64,000 nucleotides of DNA, taken from NCBI GenBank assembly GCA_017984755.1, contig JAGNYW010000011.1:1-64000 (forward strand). The letters run 5' to 3'. Below, piece by piece: positions 45,774 to 56,417 of this stretch. Under the pieces are notes generated by a model. It saw only the letters and a list, made by a program, of their open reading frames with translations, did not search any database and was not told the DNA's origin. Within the stretch, counting starts at the first letter, position 1. The number at the start of each line of letters is the position of its first letter. This DNA comes from Methyloversatilis sp. GTDB taxonomy: Bacteria > Pseudomonadota > Gammaproteobacteria > Burkholderiales > Rhodocyclaceae. Both the position numbers and the translations under genes were made by a program.

Positions 45774-46400
45774 ATGCCGTACCCCACCATGGTGCGTTTC
45801 ACGCCGAAACTGCATGCTGCATCCTGGCTCGCGATCTGGCTCATGTGGTTGCTGACCGGGCAGGGTGGGCCGGATGGCAGCCAGGACGCATGGGCTTTCG
45901 CCAGCATCGTGGCCGCGCTGGCATTCGCGCCCACCCGTTTCATCCGTCTCCTTCGCCGTCTGCGCTGGCTCCTGCTCGCAGTTTCGCTGACGTTCGCCTT
46001 CGGCACGCCGGGCCGCCTGATTCTGGCCGATTTCACTTTTGGTCCGACCTTCGAAGGGTTTGCCGCGGCATTCCATTCCATCACCCACCTCGTGGCAATG
46101 GCGGCCAGTGTTGCCGTACTGCTCGATGGATTGTCTCCGGCACGTCTTACCGGGGCGATTCACCGCCTTATTCACCCCTTCTCAAATGATCACCCTTCGC
46201 CGGGCAGTTTCGCACTGCGATTGCAGCTTGTGCTGCGTGATCTCGAAGTACGTTTTCCCGGGCGGGACTGGCGCGCGTGGCTTGATGATGACTCCGGGAC
46301 CGAGCGGCTTGCTGTCGAACCCTGTGCGCCGCTTGCGCTGTTGGATGCAGTGATGCTGACGGCTGCTGCAGCCTTGCTCGCCGTCCGGTTGCTGGCCTGA
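45774..46400 (+). CDS. ECF-transporter T-component-like membrane protein
   Basis: Encodes about 208 aa from ATG 45774 (or ATG 45789). Four or five membrane helices are predicted, with RFIRLLRRLRWLLLAVSLTFAFGTPGR, then ITHLVAMAASVAVLLDGLSPARLTGAIHRLIHP, which recalls the CbiQ/EcfT family. No ATPase or substrate-binding partner is adjacent. It sits between fimV and truA with a 1-base gap to truA. Assignment is tentative. Confidence 0.55.
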   Translation: MPYPTMVRFTPKLHAASWLAIWLMWLLTGQGGPDGSQDAWAFASIVAALAFAPTRFIRLLRRLRWLLLAVSLTFAFGTPGRLILADFTFGPTFEGFAAAFHSITHLVAMAASVAVLLDGLSPARLTGAIHRLIHPFSNDHPSPGSFALRLQLVLRDLEVRFPGRDWRAWLDDDSGTERLAVEPCAPLALLDAVMLTAAAALLAVRLLA

Positions 46401-46401
46401 C

Positions 46402-47199
46402 ATGCGAATCGCGCTCGGCCTTGAATATGATGGATCGAGTTTCGTCGGCTGGCAGTCGCAGGCTGTCGGTTCGACGGTTCAGGACGCGCTGGAACGTGCG
46501 CTTTCGGCCATTGCAGCCCACCCGGTTCGGGTTCAGGCATCCGGTCGCACGGATGCCGGCGTTCATGCGACCGCGCAGGTCGTGCACTTCGATACCGGGG
46601 CGAAGCGCCCTGACAGCGCCTGGGTCCGCGGTACCAATGCTCTGCTGCCTGCAGCGGTTGCCGTGCGCTGGGCGACGCCTGTGGCGGACGATTTCAACGC
46701 ACGCTTCTCCGCGAAATCGCGCAGCTACCGATATTGCCTGTACAACAACCCGGTGCGCCCTGCGCTGGCTGCATCCCTGACGGGCTGGTTTCATCGTCCG
46801 CTGAATGAAGGGCTGATGCGGGATGCCGCGACCTTGCTGACCGGTACCCATGACTTTTCGGCGTTTCGTTCATCCGAATGCCAGGCGAAAAATCCGGTAC
46901 GTAGCCTGTCCCGCCTGGATGTGGTGCGCAGCGGGGACTGGATCATGTTCGATCTCACGGCCAACGCCTTCCTGCATCACATGGTGCGCAATATCGTTGG
47001 TGCGCTCATAGAAGTGGGCTGTGCGCGGCGTGGCCCGGCGTGGCCCGGCGAACTGCTTGCACTGCGGGATCGTCGCCTGGCGGCGCCGACGTTTTCACCC
47101 GGCGGCCTTTATCTGGTCGGTGTGGGCTACGATACCGGCTGGGGTTTGCCGGCACAGCACGACGGTCTGCGCATGCCCGCCATCGGCCCGTCCGATTGA
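46402..47199 (+). CDS. truA: tRNA pseudouridine synthase A
   Basis: Encodes 265 aa. The catalytic region is ASGRTDAGVHATAQVVHFDT (Asp in RTDAGVHA), with later FSAKSRSYRYCLYN and FLHHMVRNIVGALIEVG. It modifies positions 38-40 of tRNA anticodon loops. Confidence 0.96.
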   Translation: MRIALGLEYDGSSFVGWQSQAVGSTVQDALERALSAIAAHPVRVQASGRTDAGVHATAQVVHFDTGAKRPDSAWVRGTNALLPAAVAVRWATPVADDFNARFSAKSRSYRYCLYNNPVRPALAASLTGWFHRPLNEGLMRDAATLLTGTHDFSAFRSSECQAKNPVRSLSRLDVVRSGDWIMFDLTANAFLHHMVRNIVGALIEVGCARRGPAWPGELLALRDRRLAAPTFSPGGLYLVGVGYDTGWGLPAQHDGLRMPAIGPSD

Positions 47200-47217
47200 C
47201 CCGCCAGAGGATCCAAG

Positions 47218-47853
47218 TTGCGCAGTACACGTATCAAGGTATGCGGCTTCACGCGTGAAGCCGATCTGGACGGCGCGCTCGTGCTCGGCATCGATGCCGT
47301 CGGGTTCGTGCTGTATCCGCCCAGTCCGCGCGCGGTGTCGATCGAACGCGCCGCAGTGCTGGCGGCTCGTGTGCCACCCTTCGTCACGCGTGTCGGTCTG
47401 TTCGTCAACGAAGCGGCCGAAGCGGTGGAACGCGCCGTGCGCGGCGCGGCTCTGGATTGCCTGCAGTTCCACGGAGATGAAACGCCGGCTGAGTGCGAAC
47501 GTTTCGCCCTTCCCTACATCAAAGCAGTCCGGGTCCGGCCGGGACTGGATTTGCTAGAATACGCCCGACAGTTTCGCGGAGCACGGGCATTGTTGCTGGA
47601 TGCCTATTCCGACAGTTGGGGCGGCTCGGGAAAAAGTTTCGACTGGTCGCTGATACCGCCCGATCTTCCGCTTCCGGTCATCCTGTCCGGCGGCCTGAAT
47701 CCGGAAAACGTTGCTGAAGCGGTAAAATTTTCCAGGCCTGCGGCGGTCGATGTGAGCAGCGGCGTGGAATCCTCAAAAGGCATCAAGGACGTTGCCAAAG
47801 TGGCTGCGTTCATATCAGGAGTTGAAAATGGGGAAGTCAGACCTGCCGACTGA
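47218..47853 (+). CDS. trpF: Phosphoribosylanthranilate isomerase
   Basis: Encodes 211 aa from a TTG start at 47218, with AGAGGA upstream. It is a TIM-barrel with [36 protein letters not shown] and [29 protein letters not shown]. It catalyses the third step of tryptophan synthesis. Its 3' end overlaps trpB by 26 bases. Confidence 0.95.
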   Translation: MRSTRIKVCGFTREADLDGALVLGIDAVGFVLYPPSPRAVSIERAAVLAARVPPFVTRVGLFVNEAAEAVERAVRGAALDCLQFHGDETPAECERFALPYIKAVRVRPGLDLLEYARQFRGARALLLDAYSDSWGGSGKSFDWSLIPPDLPLPVILSGGLNPENVAEAVKFSRPAAVDVSSGVESSKGIKDVAKVAAFISGVENGEVRPAD

Positions 47854-49060
47854 GGTATCCGCCACCGCCTACGACCTTCCGGATGCCAGGGGGCATTTCG
47901 GTCCGTACGGCGGTACTTTCGTTGCGGAAACCCTTATCGCGGCACTCGATGAGCTGCGAGAAACCTATGAGTCGTTGAAGGATGATCCGGCCTTCAGGGC
48001 AGAGTTCGAATACGAGCTGAAACACTACGTCGGCCGTCCGAGCCCGATCTTCCATGCCCGCAGGTTGTCGGAAGCTGCTGGTGGTGCGCAGATCTACCTC
48101 AAGCGGGAAGACCTGAATCATACCGGCGCCCACAAGATCAACAACGTGATCGGCCAGGCCATGGTCGCCAAGCACATGGGCAAGCCGCGCGTGATCGCGG
48201 AGACGGGTGCCGGCCAGCACGGCGTTGCCACCGCGACGATCGCAGCGCGCCTGGGCATGGAATGCGTTGTGTACATGGGCAGCGAGGACGTGAAGCGCCA
48301 GGCGGCCAACGTCTATCGCATGAAGCTGCTCGGTGCCACCGTTGTGCCGGTCGAATGCGGCTCCAAGACGCTCAAGGACGCGCTCAACGAAGCGATGCGC
48401 GACTGGGTGACCAACGTTGCGAACACCTTCTACATCATCGGTACGGTTGCCGGCCCGCACCCGTATCCGATGATGGTGCGCGACTTTCAGTCCGTCATCG
48501 GCGAAGAGTGCAAGTGGCAGATGCCGGAAATGATCGGCCGTCAGCCCGATGCCGTCATTGCGTGCGTCGGCGGCGGTTCGAACGCGATGGGTATCTTCTA
48601 CCCCTACATTCCATATCCTGACGTACGCCTGATCGGCGTCGAGGCGGCGGGACACGGCATTGCCAGCGGCCTGCATTCCGCGTCGCTCTGCGCCGGTCGC
48701 CCGGGTGTGCTGCACGGCAACCGAACCTACCTGCTGCAGGACGAAAACGGACAGATCATCGAAACGCATTCCGTATCGGCCGGCCTCGACTATCCGGGTG
48801 TCGGTCCAGAGCACGCATGGCTCAAGGACATCGGCCGTGCCGAGTATGTGGCCATCGATGACGAGGAAGCGCTGGCTGCCTTCCACAAGACCTGCCGAAT
48901 GGAAGGCATCATTCCGGCGCTCGAGTCCTCGCACGCCGTGGCCTACGCAATGAAGATGGCAGCCGGCATGTCGAAGGACGCCGTGCTGCTGGTGAATCTG
49001 TCCGGCCGTGGCGACAAGGACATGCACACCGTCGCCGAAAAGTCCGGCATCAAGTTCTGA
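47828..49060 (+). CDS. trpB: Tryptophan synthase beta chain
   Basis: Encodes 410 aa from ATG 47828 ([10 protein letters not shown]), with AGGAG upstream inside trpF. The PLP-lysine is Lys103 in [23 protein letters not shown] and [14 protein letters not shown] phosphate loop ([12 protein letters not shown]) follow. It joins indole and serine to make tryptophan. Confidence 0.96.
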   Translation: MGKSDLPTEVSATAYDLPDARGHFGPYGGTFVAETLIAALDELRETYESLKDDPAFRAEFEYELKHYVGRPSPIFHARRLSEAAGGAQIYLKREDLNHTGAHKINNVIGQAMVAKHMGKPRVIAETGAGQHGVATATIAARLGMECVVYMGSEDVKRQAANVYRMKLLGATVVPVECGSKTLKDALNEAMRDWVTNVANTFYIIGTVAGPHPYPMMVRDFQSVIGEECKWQMPEMIGRQPDAVIACVGGGSNAMGIFYPYIPYPDVRLIGVEAAGHGIASGLHSASLCAGRPGVLHGNRTYLLQDENGQIIETHSVSAGLDYPGVGPEHAWLKDIGRAEYVAIDDEEALAAFHKTCRMEGIIPALESSHAVAYAMKMAAGMSKDAVLLVNLSGRGDKDMHTVAEKSGIKF

Positions 49061-49122
49061 CGCGTTTCAATCATCCTGTTGTCGCCCGGGTGACGGAAGT
49101 CGCCCGGCGACGGTTTCCGAAT

Positions 49123-49935
49123 ATGTCCCGAATCACTCACACACTGTCCGCGCTCGAGTCTGCTGGTCGCAAGGCGCTGATTCCATTCATCACCGCAGGT
49201 GATCCAGATATGGCGGTCACCGTACCGCTGATGCACACCCTGGTCGAAGCGGGGGCCGACATCATCGAACTGGGTGTTCCGTTCTCGGATCCGATGGCCG
49301 ATGGCCCGACCATCCAGCGCGCGTCCGAACGGGCCCTGCTCAAGAAGGTTTCATTGCGTCAGGTCATTGCTGCGGTTGCAGAATTCCGCACCCGCGACAG
49401 CAAGACACCCGTCGTGCTGATGGGGTATGCGAATCCCATCGAAGCGATGGGCGTCGACGCCTTTGCCTCCGCCGCCTCGACTGCGGGTGCAGACGGCGTG
49501 CTGGTGGTCGACTATCCGCCCGAAGAGTCGAAGGAATTCGCACAGGTGGTACGCGCCGCCGGGCTGGACGTCATCTTCCTGCTGGCGCCTACGTCGACCG
49601 ACACCCGCATCAGGGCGGTTGGCGAGATCGGCAGTGGCTATATCTATTACGTGTCGCTGAAGGGTGTGACCGGCGCCGGACACATCGACATCGGTGCTGT
49701 TTCGCAGCGCATACCGTTCATCCGCGAGTCGGTCGGACTGCCGGTTGCGGTCGGTTTCGGCGTGCGTGACGGTACATCGGCCCGGGCGCTCGCCGGTGTG
49801 GCGGACGCCGTGGTGATCGGCAGTCGCATCATCGAAGAGATCGAACAGAGCAAACCGGAAGAGATCCTGCCGCGCGTGGGCGCGCTGCTCGGAAGCATCC
49901 GCACGGCGATGGATACGGTCGAGGTGACGGCATGA
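49123..49935 (+). CDS. trpA: Tryptophan synthase alpha chain
   Basis: Encodes 270 aa from ATG 49123 (MSRITHTLS); an upstream GTG at 49090 is possible but lies outside the family N-terminus. Catalytic Glu49 and Asp60 are in [16 protein letters not shown]. It overlaps accD by 4 bases. Confidence 0.94.
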   Translation: MSRITHTLSALESAGRKALIPFITAGDPDMAVTVPLMHTLVEAGADIIELGVPFSDPMADGPTIQRASERALLKKVSLRQVIAAVAEFRTRDSKTPVVLMGYANPIEAMGVDAFASAASTAGADGVLVVDYPPEESKEFAQVVRAAGLDVIFLLAPTSTDTRIRAVGEIGSGYIYYVSLKGVTGAGHIDIGAVSQRIPFIRESVGLPVAVGFGVRDGTSARALAGVADAVVIGSRIIEEIEQSKPEEILPRVGALLGSIRTAMDTVEVTA

Positions 49936-50801
49936 GCTGGCTGCAGAAGCTGCTGCCGCCGAAGATCAACCGCAGTGAGGCGGCCGGACGCAAGTCGGTG
50001 CCGGAAGGTCTTTGGTCCAAGTGCCCGGCCTGCGAGGCAGTGCTCTACACCGCCGACCTTTCGGCCAATCAGGGTGTCTGCCCGAAATGCTGCCACCACT
50101 CCCGGATACGCGCCCGCGTGCGCCTGGATGCGCTGCTTGACCGCGAAGGTCGTTTCGAGATCGGCGCCGAGGTCATGCCGGTCGATCCGCTGAAATTCCG
50201 CGACAGCAAGCGCTATGCCGACCGTCTGAATGCGGCGGCAGACGACACCGGTGAAGGCGATGCGCTGGTCGTCATGCAGGGCGCCATCAAGACCGTGCCG
50301 GTCGTGGTGGCCTGTTTCGAATTCGAATTCCTCGGTGGGTCCATGGGGTCCGTCGTCGGCGAGCGCTTCGTGCGTGGCGTGCGTCTGGCGGTCGAACAGC
50401 GCCTGCCATTCATCTGCATCGCCGCGAGCGGCGGTGCGCGCATGCAGGAAGGCCTCTTTTCTTTGATGCAGATGGCCAAGACGACGGCTTCGCTGACCCA
50501 GCTGTCGCAGAATCGACTGCCGTTCATTTCCGTGCTGACCGACCCGACCATGGGCGGCGTTTCGGCCAGTTTTGCCTTCATGGGCGACGTCGTGATCGCC
50601 GAACCCGGTGCGTTGATCGGGTTTGCGGGCCCGCGTGTGATCGAGCAGACAGTGCGCGAAAAACTGCCGGAAGGCTTCCAGCGCGCGGAGTTCCTGGTTG
50701 AAAAAGGTGCGGTCGACATGATTGTCGACCGCCGCGAAATGGCAGACCGCATCGCCGGTCTGCTTGCCGTGCTGCAACGCATGCCGGCGCTGTCGCCCTG
50801 A
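49932..50801 (+). CDS. accD: Acetyl-CoA carboxylase carboxyltransferase beta subunit
   Basis: Encodes 289 aa. The N-terminal C4 zinc ribbon has Cys31, Cys34, Cys50 and Cys53. The carboxyltransferase core contains [39 protein letters not shown] and [36 protein letters not shown]. It works with AccA to make malonyl-CoA. Confidence 0.96.
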   Translation: MSWLQKLLPPKINRSEAAGRKSVPEGLWSKCPACEAVLYTADLSANQGVCPKCCHHSRIRARVRLDALLDREGRFEIGAEVMPVDPLKFRDSKRYADRLNAAADDTGEGDALVVMQGAIKTVPVVVACFEFEFLGGSMGSVVGERFVRGVRLAVEQRLPFICIAASGGARMQEGLFSLMQMAKTTASLTQLSQNRLPFISVLTDPTMGGVSASFAFMGDVVIAEPGALIGFAGPRVIEQTVREKLPEGFQRAEFLVEKGAVDMIVDRREMADRIAGLLAVLQRMPALSP

Positions 50802-50871
50802 GCCGCGTGCCGCTCCCGCTGCAGGTGAACGCCTGTCTTTCCCCCATGCCGTCTTCCGGGTTGCCGCCGCC

Positions 50872-52164
50872 ATGCCAGTGACCCTGACCGAGTGGCTGCA
50901 GCACCTCGAAAGTCTGCATCCGAAGGTGATTCAGCTCGGTCTCGATCGCGTGCTCAGCGTCAAGAAGGCATTGGGCGTTGTACAGCGAGTGCCGCTTTTC
51001 ATCGTCGGTGGCACCAACGGAAAGGGTTCGACCTGCGCCATGCTCGAACGCATCCTGCGCTGTGCCGGCTACCGGGTCGGTACATACACGTCGCCGCATC
51101 TGCTGGCCTACAACGAACGCGTGAGGGTCAATGGCGAACCGGCGGGCGACGAGGCACTGTGCGCAGGTTTCGCCGAAGTCGAGCGTGCTCGCGGCGATAC
51201 CGCACTGACCTATTTCGAATTCGGTACGCTGGGAGCCTGGCAGGTGTTCGAGCGTGCCGACCTCGACGTGATCGTGCTCGAGGTCGGACTGGGTGGGCGT
51301 CTCGATGCGGTCAATGCCTTCGATGCCGACTGTGCCATCGTCACGAGTGTCGACCTCGATCACATGGATTATCTCGGCGACACGCGCGAGCTGATCGGTC
51401 GCGAAAAGGCCGGCATCTTCCGCGCCGGCTGTCCGGCCATCGTCGGTGATCCGGTACCGCCTGCGAGCGTCGTCGAGCACGCGCACTCGATCGGGGCCGT
51501 GCTCAAGATATCCGGTCGCGATTTCGGTTTCGCGGGTGACCGGCAGCAGTGGGGTTACTGGCGGCGCGAACCGCACCGACTGGTAAAGCGGGGTGGTCTG
51601 GCTTATCCCGCACTGCGCGGGGCCAATCAGCTGCTCAATGCGTCGGCTGTCATCACCGCACTCGACGCGATGAGCGACCGGGTGCCGGTGACGGTCGGCG
51701 ACATCCGGCTGGGGCTTGCCACGGTCGAACTGCCGGGGCGCTTCCAGGTCATGCCGGGGCGTCCGTCCGTCATCTTCGACGTTGCACACAACCCTCACGC
51801 CGCGTCGGTGCTGAATGAAAACCTGTCGAGCATGGGCTTCTACCCGGAAACCTGGGCCGTGCTCGGCATGCTGCGCGACAAGGACATCGCAGGCGTGCTC
51901 GACCGTCTCAAGGGGCGTGTGGATCACTGGATGCTGTGCGATCTGGGTGGCCCGCGAGGCACCCTGGCCAGTGACATTGCCGCGATGATTGCCGCTCAGG
52001 GCATATCCGGCAGCGTTTCCATCTTCCCGAGCCCGCTGGAGGCATGGCGCGCAACCCGGGACAGGGTGGGGGCCGATGATAGAATTGTGGTGTTCGGTTC
52101 ATTTCTGACCGTCGCAGAAGTCATGCGCGAATACGCGCGCGCTCCCCTGCCCGCAAAGGGCTGA
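50872..52164 (+). CDS. folC: Folylpolyglutamate / dihydrofolate synthase
   Basis: Encodes 430 aa from ATG 50872 (MPVTLTEWLQHLESLHP). The Mur-ligase-type P-loop is VGGTNGKGSTCAMLERIL; SPHLLAYNERVRVNGE and FDVAHNPHAASVL follow. It adds glutamate to folates. Confidence 0.95.
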   Translation: MPVTLTEWLQHLESLHPKVIQLGLDRVLSVKKALGVVQRVPLFIVGGTNGKGSTCAMLERILRCAGYRVGTYTSPHLLAYNERVRVNGEPAGDEALCAGFAEVERARGDTALTYFEFGTLGAWQVFERADLDVIVLEVGLGGRLDAVNAFDADCAIVTSVDLDHMDYLGDTRELIGREKAGIFRAGCPAIVGDPVPPASVVEHAHSIGAVLKISGRDFGFAGDRQQWGYWRREPHRLVKRGGLAYPALRGANQLLNASAVITALDAMSDRVPVTVGDIRLGLATVELPGRFQVMPGRPSVIFDVAHNPHAASVLNENLSSMGFYPETWAVLGMLRDKDIAGVLDRLKGRVDHWMLCDLGGPRGTLASDIAAMIAAQGISGSVSIFPSPLEAWRATRDRVGADDRIVVFGSFLTVAEVMREYARAPLPAKG

Positions 52165-52188
52165 CTCCATCCGCAGGACACGCCCTAC

Positions 52189-52851
52189 GTGGCTTCTACC
52201 AATACACCCGATCTTCAGACCGATCTTCGCAAACGTGCGCGCCGTCGTCTGCTGGGCGCCATCGCACTGGCGCTGACTGCGGCCATCGTGCTGCCCGTCG
52301 TGATGGACCACGAGCCGCGCCCGCCGGCGCAGGACATCGTTGTGCGCATTCCGGCGCGCGACAGCGTGCCTGCACTGGTTTCGCCGGTTGCGGGCGAATC
52401 CCCCGAGCACGATGTGTTGATTCCGCCGGCGCCCCCTGATTCCGAGAGCACTTCGTCGTCCAGCGTCGCCGACGTGAGGCCGGTCCCTCAAGTATCGCCC
52501 GTACCCGCGCCGTCGAAGGTGGCAGTGCCCGTGGTCGACACCTCCAAAGCTGCGCCGCCAAAGGTGCCGACTGCGGTGGAAGCTTCGCGTGCCGCGGCGC
52601 TGCTCGACGGAAAGGCGTCGTCGTTCGCGCTGCAGCTCGGTGTGTTCAGTGATGCCGCCAATGTCGCAAAACTGCGCGCGCGGGCGAAAGAGTTCGGTTT
52701 TCCCACCTTCACCGAAAACGTGAAGCTGGCCGACGGGCAGACGCGCACCCGCGTCAAGGTCGGTCCCTTCGCCACCCGCGCCGCTGCCGAAGCTGCGCAG
52801 CGCAAACTGGAAGGTGCCGGCCTCCGGTCCATGATCGCACCTGCGACATGA
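52189..52851 (+). CDS. SPOR-domain cell-division protein (DedD-like)
   Basis: Encodes 220 aa from a GTG start at 52189. One membrane helix lies at about 19-38 (RRRLLGAIALALTAAIVLPVVM), then a disordered Pro/Ser/Val linker and a C-terminal SPOR domain (FALQLGVFSDAANVAKLRARAKEFGFPTFTENV to TRVKVGPFATRAAAEAAQRKLEGAG). SPOR domains bind denuded septal peptidoglycan. The folC-dedD-cvpA-purF order is conserved. Confidence 0.88.
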   Translation: MASTNTPDLQTDLRKRARRRLLGAIALALTAAIVLPVVMDHEPRPPAQDIVVRIPARDSVPALVSPVAGESPEHDVLIPPAPPDSESTSSSSVADVRPVPQVSPVPAPSKVAVPVVDTSKAAPPKVPTAVEASRAAALLDGKASSFALQLGVFSDAANVAKLRARAKEFGFPTFTENVKLADGQTRTRVKVGPFATRAAAEAAQRKLEGAGLRSMIAPAT

Positions 52852-53342
52852 CCGTTCTGGATTACATCCTGGTCGCCATCGTTGTGCTGTCGACGCTGGT
52901 CGGCCTGATGCGCGGGCTGGTCAGCGAAGTGATCGCCATCGTCGCCTGGGTGCTGGCCTTCATCCTTGCACGCCAGTTCTGCACGGACGTTGCGGTCTGG
53001 CTGCCCGATACGCTGAAGGATCCGGGCGTGCGGATGGTGTGCGGTTTCGCGCTCATCTTCATCGGCGTGCTGCTCGTGTGCGGCGTGCTGCGCTGGCTGC
53101 TGCGGTCGCTGATCAAGGCGACCGGGCTCGACTTTCCGGACCGCATTCTCGGCGGTCTGTTCGGACTTGCGCGCGCCGGACTTATACTGCTCCTCCTTGT
53201 CGTCGGTGCAGCCTTCACCCCGGCACCCGAGCAGTCGTGGTGGCGCGGGGCTGTACTGACCCCGCCGCTGGAGACGGCAGCCATTGCGCTGAAGCCATGG
53301 CTGCCTGATCCGGTGGCGAAAAAGATTCGTTTTAAGGCCTGA
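52848..53342 (+). CDS. cvpA: CvpA-family inner-membrane protein
   Basis: Encodes 164 aa with four membrane helices ([38 protein letters not shown] and so on; the [19 protein letters not shown] block is characteristic). It overlaps dedD by 4 bases and precedes purF by 5. Its role in colicin V export in E. coli is historical; it is tied to envelope homeostasis. Confidence 0.92.
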   Translation: MTVLDYILVAIVVLSTLVGLMRGLVSEVIAIVAWVLAFILARQFCTDVAVWLPDTLKDPGVRMVCGFALIFIGVLLVCGVLRWLLRSLIKATGLDFPDRILGGLFGLARAGLILLLLVVGAAFTPAPEQSWWRGAVLTPPLETAAIALKPWLPDPVAKKIRFKA

Positions 53343-53347
53343 CCATC

Positions 53348-54877
53348 ATGTGCGGAATACTCGGCGTCGTTGCCACTTCACCCGTCAATCAGCTGTTGTA
53401 CGACGGCCTGCTCGTGCTGCAACACCGTGGCCAGGACGCAGCAGGCATCGCCACTGCGCAGGGCCAGAAATTTCACATGCACAAGGGCTCCGGTCTGGTG
53501 CGCGACGTGTTCCGTACGCGCAACATGCGGACGCTGCTGGGTGACTGGGGCATTGCGCACGTGCGCTACCCGACCGCCGGGTCGGCCTACAACGCGGCCG
53601 AGGCACAGCCCTTCTACGTCAATTCTCCGTTCGGCATCGTGCTTGCGCACAACGGCAATCTGACCAATTCCGAAGAGCTGAAGGAAGACATGTTCCGCAC
53701 CGACCTGCGGCACATCAACACCACGTCCGACTCGGAAGTGCTCCTCAACGTGCTCGCACACGAAATGATGCAGGCGCTGAGCGACCGTCCGACCTTCGAC
53801 CACCAGACCGTGTTCCGTGCCGTGGCCGGTGTGCATCGGCGTTGTCGCGGTGCCTACGCAGTGGTTGCGATGATTGCCGGCTTCGGTCTGCTGGCTTTCC
53901 GCGATCCGTACGGCATCCGCCCGCTGGTCATCGGTACGCACGAGACGGAAGCGGGCACCGAATGGCTGGTTGCTTCCGAAAGCGTCGCACTCGATACGCT
54001 GGGTTTCAAGCTGTTGCGCGACATCGCGCCCGGTGAAGCGGTGCTGATTTCGCCGGAGGGCACCATGCAGTCCCTGCAGTGCTCCGCGCATCCGACCCAG
54101 GCACCCTGTCTGTTCGAGTATGTCTATCTGGCTCGCCCTGATTCGCTGATGGACGGGGTGTCGGTCTACGAATCACGCGTCAAGATGGGCGAATTTCTGG
54201 CCCACAAGATCCAGCGCGATCATGGTGACCTGCAGATCGATGCCGTCATCCCGATTCCCGATTCGAGTCGCCCCTCGGCGATGGAACTGGCACGCGTGCT
54301 CGACGTGCCGTACCGCGAAGGTTTCGTGAAGAACCGCTATATCGGCCGTACCTTCATCATGCCGGGCCAGGCCGTGCGCAGGAAATCGGTGCGTCAGAAG
54401 CTGAATGCCATCACCCAGGAGTTCAAGGGCAAGAACGTGCTGCTGGTCGATGACTCGATCGTGCGCGGTACGACCAGCCAGGAAATCGTCGCGATGGCGC
54501 GCGAAGCGGGCGCCAACAAGGTTTACTTCGCGTCGGCAGCACCGCCGGTGCGCTTCGCGAACGTCTATGGCATCGACATGCCGACGCGTGACGAGCTGAT
54601 CGCCTCCAACCGGTCCGACGACGAGATCCGCGTGGCCATCGGTGCCGACGAGCTGATCTATCAGACGCTGGACATGCTAAAGGCATCGATCATCGCCTGC
54701 AACCCGGCGATCGACCGCTTCGAAACGTCCTGCTTCGATGGCAATTACGTCACCGGCGATGTAACCGCTGCCTATCTCGACGGTGTCGAGAACCAGCGCA
54801 AGGGTGCGCCCAGACAGTCGGAGGACGAAAGCGGTCAGCTCGACCTGAATCTGGTCACGTCGGAAGAAAACGCCTGA
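53348..54877 (+). CDS. purF: Amidophosphoribosyltransferase
   Basis: Encodes 509 aa. The N-terminal glutaminase nucleophile is Cys2 ([12 protein letters not shown]), followed by [10 protein letters not shown] and HNGNLTN. The PRPP-binding motif is [14 protein letters not shown]. It commits PRPP to purine synthesis. Confidence 0.97.
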   Translation: MCGILGVVATSPVNQLLYDGLLVLQHRGQDAAGIATAQGQKFHMHKGSGLVRDVFRTRNMRTLLGDWGIAHVRYPTAGSAYNAAEAQPFYVNSPFGIVLAHNGNLTNSEELKEDMFRTDLRHINTTSDSEVLLNVLAHEMMQALSDRPTFDHQTVFRAVAGVHRRCRGAYAVVAMIAGFGLLAFRDPYGIRPLVIGTHETEAGTEWLVASESVALDTLGFKLLRDIAPGEAVLISPEGTMQSLQCSAHPTQAPCLFEYVYLARPDSLMDGVSVYESRVKMGEFLAHKIQRDHGDLQIDAVIPIPDSSRPSAMELARVLDVPYREGFVKNRYIGRTFIMPGQAVRRKSVRQKLNAITQEFKGKNVLLVDDSIVRGTTSQEIVAMAREAGANKVYFASAAPPVRFANVYGIDMPTRDELIASNRSDDEIRVAIGADELIYQTLDMLKASIIACNPAIDRFETSCFDGNYVTGDVTAAYLDGVENQRKGAPRQSEDESGQLDLNLVTSEENA

Positions 54878-54978
54878 CGCGATGGCGACATGACTTCGTG
54901 GCGGCATCCCTGATCTTGTGACGGGCATTCCCGATATCCGGCTTGACCGTCGCAGCGACCGGGCGTTAATGTCCTGAT

Positions 54979-55065
54979 ACGCGCCGATTTGAACCCAGCT
55001 TGCGGGCGCGCGGGTCAGTGGCTTCGGTGAAGCTGTCGATCCGGACAAATACGGCTAAAGCGGCG
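54979..55065 (+). promoter_or_regulatory. SAM-II (SAM-alpha) riboswitch aptamer with an extra hairpin
   Basis: The SAM-II consensus is present in order. P1 pairs CGCGCC (54980-54985) with GGCGCG (55005-55010). Loop L1 has the GATTTG start and the GCTTGC end. The 3' element is ACAAATACGGCTAAAGCGG (55044-55063). Pseudoknot P2 can form between CC/GCTT (54995-55001, bulged A54997) and AAGC/GG (55058-55063). Between P1 and the 3' element lies an additional hairpin at 55011-55043. SAM-II binds S-adenosylmethionine and represses methionine genes, which fits metZ downstream. Recognised from the known consensus, not by covariance search. Confidence 0.85.
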
Positions 55066-55095
55066 AAACGAATGCGTTCCCGAACCCGTTTTGCC
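55062..55095 (+). promoter_or_regulatory. Candidate antiterminator pairing
   Basis: GGCGAAACG (55062-55070) can pair with CGTTTTGCC (55087-55095), the inner left arm of the terminator. Two bases of the first segment (55062-55063) are also in P2 of the aptamer, so ligand binding and antitermination would exclude each other. Confidence 0.6.
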
Positions 55096-55122
55096 TCGCA
55101 GGCGAAACGGGTTCTTGTTTTT
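55082..55122 (+). terminator. Intrinsic terminator of the SAM-II riboswitch
   Basis: A 14-bp stem pairs 55082-55095 with 55101-55114 (one G-T pair), has a 5-base loop, and is followed by TTGTTTTT. It ends 66 bases before metZ and after the aptamer, as expected for a transcription-attenuation platform. It could also end purF transcripts. Confidence 0.85.
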
Positions 55123-55188
55123 GGGCGCCGTTTTCCGCCCTTGTTTCCGACACACGATTGCCGGCGATTGCGCCGGCTGGAGTAGAGC

Positions 55189-56403
55189 ATGAGCAGTTCC
55201 GACCACAAGCCGTCCGCGTCGACCGACCGTGACGCCATCGGGTACGACCCGGAAACGCTGGCCGTCCGCGCCGGCATTGAACGCAGCCAGTTCGGCGAAC
55301 ACAGCGAAGCCCTTTTCCTCACATCGAGCTTCGTGTTCGGCAGCGCAGCCGAGGCGGCTGCACGTTTTTCAGGCGCGACGCCGGGCAATGTCTATGCGCG
55401 CTTCACAAACCCGACCGTCACCATGATGCAGGATCGTCTGGCTGCGCTCGAAGGCGCAGAGGCGTGCGTCGCGACCAGTTCCGGCATGTCGGCGATCCTG
55501 TCGATGGTGATGGCGCTGCTCAAGAGTGGCGACCACATCATCGCCTCGCGCAGCATCTTCGGTTCGACGCAGCAGCTTTTCAGCAATTACTTCGAGAAGT
55601 TCGGGATCATCACGACGCTGGTCGATGCGGCCGACATCGAGGCTTACCGCGCCGCAGTGCAGCTTAATACGAAGCTGTTCTTCATCGAGACGCCTTCGAA
55701 TCCGCTGACCGAGGTGATCGACATCCAGGCGGTGGCCGACGTCGCGCATGAGGCCGGCGCGCTGCTCGCGGTCGATAACTGCTTCTGTTCGCCGGCGCTG
55801 CAGAAACCGATCGAACTTGGCGCGGACATCATCATTCATTCCGCCACCAAGTACCTCGACGGTCAGGGCCGTGTGCTCGGCGGCGCGGTGTGCGGCCGCA
55901 AGGCGGAAATGGACGAGGTGCTGCGCTTCCTGCGGACCGCCGGGCCGACGCTGTCACCGTTCAACGCATGGATCATCCTGAAGGGGCTGGAAACGCTGTC
56001 GATCCGCATGGATGCACAGTCGGCAAAGGCACTCGAACTGGCGCGCTGGCTCGAGGCGCAACCGTGGGTGGACCGCGTTTTCTATCCGGGTCTCGAATCG
56101 CATCCGCAGCACGCGATCGCCATGCGGCAGCAGAAGTCCGGCGCTGCCGTGGTGGCCTTCGAGGTTAAGGGCGAACGCGACGAGGCATGGAAGCTGATCG
56201 ATTCGACCCGCATGCTGTCGATCACCGCCAATCTCGGTGACACCAAGACCACGATCACGCATCCGGCAACCACCACGCACGGCCGCATTTCGCAGGACGC
56301 GCGCGACGCATCCGGCATCCGCGACAGCCTGATCCGGCTCGCCGTTGGTCTGGAGTCAGTGGCCGACATGCAGCGCGACCTGTCGCGCTGGCTCACCGTC
56401 TGA
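55189..56403 (+). CDS. metZ: O-succinylhomoserine sulfhydrylase
   Basis: Encodes 404 aa of the Cys/Met-metabolism PLP family. The cofactor lysine is Lys221 in [16 protein letters not shown]. The sequence [28 protein letters not shown] at the N-terminus and [18 protein letters not shown] near the C-terminus are typical of MetZ. It makes homocysteine directly from sulfide. GGAGTAGAGC precedes the ATG. Likely controlled by the SAM-II riboswitch upstream. Confidence 0.94.
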   Translation: MSSSDHKPSASTDRDAIGYDPETLAVRAGIERSQFGEHSEALFLTSSFVFGSAAEAAARFSGATPGNVYARFTNPTVTMMQDRLAALEGAEACVATSSGMSAILSMVMALLKSGDHIIASRSIFGSTQQLFSNYFEKFGIITTLVDAADIEAYRAAVQLNTKLFFIETPSNPLTEVIDIQAVADVAHEAGALLAVDNCFCSPALQKPIELGADIIIHSATKYLDGQGRVLGGAVCGRKAEMDEVLRFLRTAGPTLSPFNAWIILKGLETLSIRMDAQSAKALELARWLEAQPWVDRVFYPGLESHPQHAIAMRQQKSGAAVVAFEVKGERDEAWKLIDSTRMLSITANLGDTKTTITHPATTTHGRISQDARDASGIRDSLIRLAVGLESVADMQRDLSRWLTV

Positions 56404-56417
56404 CCGGGCTGGCCGCG

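Larger units (their letters stand above)
54878..55188 (+). other. purF-metZ regulatory gap
   Basis: This 311-base gap has no gene. Its right part carries the SAM-II aptamer and the following terminator (see those entries). No convincing promoter boxes are seen in the first 100 bases. Confidence 0.7.

Noticed and set aside
47025..47055. Repeated GTGGCCCGGC units inside truA
   Set aside because: Two short copies within coding sequence, in frame with the conserved protein; chance repetition in GC-rich DNA.
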